Below are positions 6,150-7,380 of a stretch of 7,380 bases of DNA, one piece after another. The first letter of the stretch is position 1; every line of letters begins with the position of its first letter. The position numbers and the translations under genes were made by a program. Origin of the DNA: Bacteroidales bacterium. Its GTDB lineage: Bacteria; Bacteroidota; Bacteroidia; Bacteroidales; NBLH01. The stretch covers positions 1 through 7,380 of the forward strand of contig JAOZNO010000166.1 of assembly GCA_029933755.1 (NCBI GenBank), read 5' to 3'. A model generated the notes under the pieces. The model was not told the origin of the DNA. It saw nothing but the letters and a program-made list of their open reading frames with translations, and did not search any database.

Positions 6150-7380
6150 ATGAAAAAACAAATAATTATTATACTTTTTATTGTTGGATTTTGCCAGATT
6201 TCATCTGCGCAGGATACCAAAATGAATTCATTTATTGACTCTTTAATGAGTAAAATGACATTAAACGAAAAGCTTGGTCAGTTAAACTTGTCAGGAGGAA
6301 TTGGGGCAATAAAAGTTTTAACAGAAGGTGAAGGTATGGAAGATTTTATAAGGCAAGGATTAATTGGTTCTGCACATGGTTATAAAAATCAGCAGGTAGC
6401 AGTAAATGAATCCCGATTAGGAATCCCTCTGATTGCTGGAAAGGATGTAATTCACGGGCATACTACAACATTTCCCATACCGTTGGCAATGGCCTGTATG
6501 TGGGATACAAACCTGATAGAAAAACATGCACGAATAGCAGCTGAAGAATCAAGCGTAAAAGGTATTTGCTGGACCTATTCGCCAATGGTTGATATATGCC
6601 GTGATCCTCGTTGGGGTAGAATTGCCGAAGGTGCCGGGGAAGACCCCTGGCTTGGTTCACAAATAGCAAAGGCTTATGTCAAAGGCTATCAAAGGGATGA
6701 TTTGTCAAAAAACAATACAATTATGGCTTGTGTAAAACATTTTGCATTATATGGTGCTTCTGAAGGCGGACGTGATTATAACACAGTTGACATGAGTCGT
6801 TTAACTATGTTTCAGGACTATTTGCCACCCTACAAAGCAGCTTTTGATGCAGGTGCCGGAAGTGTAATGACTTCTTTTAATCTTATAGATGGAATCCCTG
6901 CAACCGGTAACAAATGGTTATTCAATGATTTATTACGTGAAAAATGGGGCTTTAATGGATTTGTGGTAACCGACTATACAGCAATTATTAATGAAATGAT
7001 GTATCATGGTTTAGGCAATTTAGAAGAAGTTTCTGTCTTGGCACTTAAAGCCGGGGTTGATATGGATATGGTAGGACAAGGTTATATTGGGACTCTTGGG
7101 GAATCACTAAAAGAAGAGAAGGTAACACTTCCTGAAATTGACAAAGCTTGTCGTAGAATTTTGGAAGCCAAATATAAACTTGGACTTTTTGATGACCCTT
7201 TTAGGTATTTCGATAAAGACAAAGCAAAGAAGATCATTCTCTCAAAAGAACACTTGAAGGTAGCACGTGAAATTGCTGCGCGCTCTATTGTATTATTAAA
7301 AAACGACAAAAACATACTTCCCTTAAAAAAAACTGGAAAAATTGCAGTAGTAGGTCCTTTGGCACATTCTAAACTGGATA
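6150..7380 (+). CDS. bglX: GH3 beta-glucosidase, BglX-like, 3'-truncated by window edge
   Basis: The first 410 residues of a GH3 enzyme (family members of this type are usually about 750 residues), cut by the right edge. The ATG at 6150, 14 bases after the previous stop, opens a signal peptide M-K-K-Q-I-I-I-I-I-L-F with likely cleavage after S-S-A (18-20), so the enzyme is periplasmic or secreted. The GH3 N-terminal barrel covers about 28-350. It contains G-K-D99-V-I-H-G, D152-P-R-W-G-R, K196-H197-F, E-G-G-R-D-Y-N-T-V-D-M-S (205-216) and V-V-T-D275-Y, where D275 (codon 6972-6974) is the expected nucleophile. The second domain begins near I380-V-L-L-K-N. The acid/base residue would lie beyond the window. 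The similarity is strongest to BglX-type periplasmic beta-glucosidases. Next to GH144 genes the likely job is splitting sophorose or sophoro-oligosaccharides to glucose. The family is certain. Linkage preference and the symbol are inferred. Confidence 0.92.
   Translation, partial: MKKQIIIILFIVGFCQISSAQDTKMNSFIDSLMSKMTLNEKLGQLNLSGGIGAIKVLTEGEGMEDFIRQGLIGSAHGYKNQQVAVNESRLGIPLIAGKDVIHGHTTTFPIPLAMACMWDTNLIEKHARIAAEESSVKGICWTYSPMVDICRDPRWGRIAEGAGEDPWLGSQIAKAYVKGYQRDDLSKNNTIMACVKHFALYGASEGGRDYNTVDMSRLTMFQDYLPPYKAAFDAGAGSVMTSFNLIDGIPATGNKWLFNDLLREKWGFNGFVVTDYTAIINEMMYHGLGNLEEVSVLALKAGVDMDMVGQGYIGTLGESLKEEKVTLPEIDKACRRILEAKYKLGLFDDPFRYFDKDKAKKIILSKEHLKVAREIAARSIVLLKNDKNILPLKKTGKIAVVGPLAHSKLD

Noticed and set aside
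1..7380. Absence of SusC/SusD genes as evidence of a PUL without a transporter.
   Set aside because: Both ends of the window cut through genes of the cluster, so transporter genes could lie just outside. Absence here has no weight.

Overview
The window carries five genes in a row on the + strand and looks like the inside of a polysaccharide utilisation locus (PUL) of a Bacteroidota bacterium. The evidence is low-GC DNA with strongly A/T-rich codons and gaps, no Shine-Dalgarno-like sequence before the starts, a lipoprotein signal of the kind typical of this phylum, and an arrangement of secreted glycoside hydrolases with an S1 sulfatase. No gene lies on the minus strand. I see no RNA gene, CRISPR array, insertion sequence or convincing promoter or terminator.

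Layout: (1) 1-1199, the 3' part of a gene for a GH144-type ('glycoamylase' fold) protein whose true start lies left of the window; (2) 1248-2846, a complete GH144 protein with a signal peptide and an N-terminal fibronectin/Ig-like module; (3) 2846-4444, a secreted formylglycine-dependent S1 sulfatase whose start codon overlaps the previous stop (TAATG); (4) 4492-6135, a GH144 lipoprotein with a different N-terminal Ig-like module; (5) 6150-7380, the 5' part of a gene for a GH3 beta-glucosidase of the BglX type, cut by the right edge. The gaps are 48, -1, 47 and 14 bases, so the five genes are probably one transcript.

How they may work together: characterised GH144 enzymes cleave beta-1,2-glucan, releasing sophorose or short sophoro-oligosaccharides, and GH3 beta-glucosidases can split such products to glucose. 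The simplest reading is therefore a beta-1,2-glucan pathway. Two things do not fit a plain version of it. There are three divergent GH144 paralogues side by side, and a sulfatase is translationally coupled to the most canonical one. This suggests that the natural substrate is a decorated, possibly sulfated, beta-1,2-linked glucan or a related glycan, with the paralogues dividing the work by location or by position along the chain. That is inference. No SusC/SusD transporter pair or regulator lies inside the window, so the edges of the locus cannot be seen.

The most notable sequence-level oddity is in the third GH144 paralogue. It has two arginines where the other two have two aspartates, directly before the conserved acidic D-x-x-E motif of the active-site cleft.
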